A DNA stretch of 64,000 nt from positions 2,232,001 through 2,296,000 of the forward strand of contig NZ_CP095501.1 in NCBI RefSeq assembly GCF_023100725.1, read 5' to 3'. The notes beneath the pieces were generated by a model. The model worked only from the letters and a program-made list of their open reading frames with translations, ran no database searches and was not told the DNA's origin. Position numbers and translations under genes: made by a program. Positions 62,110 to 64,000 of this stretch are shown in pieces (positions within the stretch are counted from its first letter, which is position 1; each line of letters opens with the position of its first letter). The DNA is from Arthrobacter antioxidans (GTDB taxonomy: Bacteria > Actinomycetota > Actinomycetes > Actinomycetales > Micrococcaceae).

Positions 62110-63920
62110 GCGACGCCCCCGGCGTCGGAGGGTTCCGCCGGCAGCGCCGTGCGGAGCCGGCTCGCCAGGACGGTGAGCGCCTCGGCGGAGGTCTGCAGCG
62201 CCAGAGGGTGCAGGCACCGATCGTAGGCCTCTCGTTCGCGGCGGAACAGCGCCTCGACGCGCTGGTACAGGTTCCGGCGGGCCGTGGCGGCCAGCCGACG
62301 GACGGCGTCGTCGCCGAAGACCGCCTCCAGGAGCTTCTGGCCCGCGACCGCGGACGCCCCGGCGATACCGATCTCCCCGCCCGTGAGCCCTCCCGTCGAC
62401 GCGAAGACCACCACCATCAGTGCCACGGCGACGCCGTTGACGCCGAAGGAGAGCATGCGGGCCGTGAAGCGCTTGTCCGCGCCCTCGGCCTGGACGAGCA
62501 GCAGGATGTCCTGCTGCCACTCCCGGATCTCCCGGGCCACCTCGGCGGACACGGCGGCGGCGTCCCAGGCCGGGACGTCCTCGAGCAGCACCCGGCCCGC
62601 GTGGTCGGCGCGCCAGCGGCGGCGCGTGGTCTCGTCCGCGCGTGCCGCCTGCTCGACGATCACCGTCTGCAGCCCGCTGCCGATGGCCTCGGCGACGGTC
62701 GCCGCCGGAGCCGGGCGTCCCGTGAAGAACGCGCTCACCCGGTCGCGTGCCCGGCCGATCCTCGTCTCGAGGCCGCGCATGAACTCACCGGTGCCCACGA
62801 AGTCCTGCCAGCGGGCGAGGACCTCCCCGCGCAGCAGCTTGCCGTCCTCCGTTGCCGCGAGCACGTCCGCCAGGGCGTCAGCGTAGGCGCGCTCCACCGC
62901 TGCACGCAGGGCGTCGGCGGCGGACTGCTCCTGGTCGGCGGCGTCGGCGATGGCGTCGATGCGACCCGCGAGGGCGCGCATGGCACCGCTGACCGTCCGA
63001 CGCGCGATATCCCGCCGCCCGTCGGCGTCGGCAGCCAGCGCCTGCAGCCACCGCGTGATCGGCTCGACGGCGTGTGCCGGCAGCATCCGCGACGGTTCGA
63101 GCGTCATCTCGGGGACCACGAAGATGGGAGCGTGCCCGAGGTTCTCGGCCGACAGCAGGGTCAGGAGGTCGCTCCTGATCTCCTCCTCCACACCGGCCGG
63201 TACCCGGTCCAGCACGACGGCGACGAGGACGTCCCGGTGGCCTGCCTCCGCCAGCAGCCTCCAGGGGACGGCGTCCGCGTAACGGTTGGCGGTGGTCACG
63301 AAGATCCAGAGGTCCGCCGCCGCGAGCAGCTGGCCGGCGAGTCTGCGGTTCTCGTCCGCGATGGAGTCCACGTCAGGGGCATCCAGGAGCGCGAGGCCGG
63401 GCGGCAGCGTGGACGTGGGGCGCAGCAGCAGCGTGTCGGGTCCCGAGGCCCGGTGGAGCGCGGCGGGCGCCGCCGTGGGTGAACCGCCGGCTCCGTCGCC
63501 GTTCCGGTCGTCGTCGTCCCTGTCGTCGTCGGCAGCGAGGCGGACCCGGCTGAGCGTGGGCAAGACCCGCGCGTCGTCGAACCACGCGCCGTCGTCGGGG
63601 TGATGGAGCAGGAGCGGCTGGCGGGTGGTGGGGCGCACGGCGCCGGTGATGGAGACGGGTCGGCCCACGAGGGCGTTGACGAGTGTGGACTTCCCGGCTC
63701 CGGTGGATCCGCCGACGACGGCGACGAGCGGGGCGTCCAGGCTGGCGAGCCGGGGAAGGATGTAGTCGGTGAGCTGTGCGCGTGCGGCCGCCGCCGATTC
63801 GCGTGCCTCGACCGATCCGGGAAGTTCGAGCGCGAACGCGAGACTGTCCAGCGCGGCGCGCACTTCGCGCAGCAGCGGGGAGAGCCCGCGGGCTTCGCCG
63901 GCCAGGGAAGGTGCACTCAT
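62106..63920 (-). CDS. Dynamin-like GTPase, first of a pair
   Basis: GTPase of 604 residues. P-loop GGSTGAGKST at residues 70-79, G2 candidate RPTTRQP, G3 DAPDVDS, and an acidic insert near 120-150. A long helical region follows (about 300-480), and a hydrophobic pair (SFGVNGVAVALMVVVFASTG and the glycine-rich EIGIAGASAVAG) lies near residues 490-530, then a C-terminal helical end. The arrangement is like the paired dynamin-type proteins of actinobacteria. It is translationally coupled to the following GTPase by a 4-bp overlap, so the two probably act as a heteromer. ATG at 63920. Confidence 0.85.
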   Translation of the reverse strand: MSAPSLAGEARGLSPLLREVRAALDSLAFALELPGSVEARESAAAARAQLTDYILPRLASLDAPLVAVVGGSTGAGKSTLVNALVGRPVSITGAVRPTTRQPLLLHHPDDGAWFDDARVLPTLSRVRLAADDDRDDDDRNGDGAGGSPTAAPAALHRASGPDTLLLRPTSTLPPGLALLDAPDVDSIADENRRLAGQLLAAADLWIFVTTANRYADAVPWRLLAEAGHRDVLVAVVLDRVPAGVEEEIRSDLLTLLSAENLGHAPIFVVPEMTLEPSRMLPAHAVEPITRWLQALAADADGRRDIARRTVSGAMRALAGRIDAIADAADQEQSAADALRAAVERAYADALADVLAATEDGKLLRGEVLARWQDFVGTGEFMRGLETRIGRARDRVSAFFTGRPAPAATVAEAIGSGLQTVIVEQAARADETTRRRWRADHAGRVLLEDVPAWDAAAVSAEVAREIREWQQDILLLVQAEGADKRFTARMLSFGVNGVAVALMVVVFASTGGLTGGEIGIAGASAVAGQKLLEAVFGDDAVRRLAATARRNLYQRVEALFRREREAYDRCLHPLALQTSAEALTVLASRLRTALPAEPSDAGGVA

Positions 63921-63968
63921 GAAACCATCATGCCAGTCCCCCGCCTAACACCCCGGAAGTCCTCGCCT

Positions 63969-64000
63969 TCCCCGAAACAGAGAAGTCCCCGAAACAGAGA
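63969..64000. repeat. Two 15-bp direct repeats at the window edge
   Basis: TCCCCGAAACAGAGA occurs at 63969-63983 and 63986-64000, a 17-bp period. It is upstream of the GTPase operon and may be part of a larger array beyond the window. Confidence 0.6.

Noticed and set aside
1..64000. tRNA, rRNA, riboswitch or prophage elements
   Set aside because: No cloverleaf, rRNA segment, TPP/FMN/SAM-type leader or integrase/portal-type genes were recognised on reading; a covariance-model search would be needed to exclude small RNAs.

Overview
The window is high-GC actinobacterial DNA. Gene order and protein character point to a member of the Micrococcaceae (Arthrobacter-like). The run leuC-leuD-murA-acyltransferase-gpsA-ddl, then DUF3515, thiL, a DAK2 protein and recG, is a familiar housekeeping neighbourhood in that family. 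DUF3072, a ~1180-residue PutA and a paired dynamin-like GTPase locus fit the same picture. The species assignment is inference; no rRNA or tRNA gene was found.

Layout. (1) 1-2.8 kb: recG (cut by the window edge), DAK2 protein and thiL, all minus. (2) 3.0-17.7 kb: a plus-strand wall-glycan block: wecB, a Tat-lipoprotein phosphoesterase with a CTG start, a LicC-like nucleotidyltransferase, and three very large multidomain enzymes (GT2-like + glycerophosphotransferase; TPR + glycerophosphotransferase + GT4; TagE-like GT4 + XcbB/CpsF-like). (3) 17.7-19.0 kb: a gene-poor, AT-richer gap. (4) 19.0-21.6 kb: a secreted FN3/endonuclease-exonuclease-phosphatase protein. (5) 34.0-21.7 kb, minus: a long, tightly overlapping block with two paralogous Pro/Ala-rich surface proteins flanking a LytR-CpsA-Psr ligase, then two GT4 enzymes, TagG/TagH exporter, a two-domain glycosyltransferase, wecC and a second TagE-like enzyme. 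(6) 34.2-50 kb: accessory and metabolic genes: DUF3515, SMP-30 lactonase, a galactose-oxidase-type lipoprotein, SDR, DUF3072, RibA-RibD_C fusion, LysR/putA, F420-type oxidoreductase, a macrolide-type glycosyltransferase and a YeiH-type membrane protein. (7) 50-57 kb: ddl, gpsA, acyltransferase, murA, leuD, leuC (minus), with an IclR regulator divergent from leuC. (8) 57.6-64 kb: DUF1697, MBL hydrolase, SHOCT membrane protein, potassium channel, and two overlapping GTPase genes.

How the genes work together. Blocks 2 and 5 look like one anionic cell-wall polymer locus. WecB and WecC would supply UDP-ManNAc and UDP-ManNAcA, the latter being a known component of Micrococcus teichuronic acid. The LicC-like enzyme and the glycerophosphotransferase domains imply CDP-activated polyol-phosphate transfer. 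TagGH would export the chain, and the LCP protein would attach it to peptidoglycan. No tagO, tagA or standard tagD is visible here, so the pathway must be completed elsewhere or by the unusual fusions. The locus sits inside a normally compact housekeeping neighbourhood.

The most interesting signals are the multidomain polymerase-like proteins, the paralogous surface-protein pair around the LCP gene, exact in-gene tandem duplications in two exported proteins, the CTG/TGA coupled start, and several well-formed palindromes and hairpins in intergenic regions.
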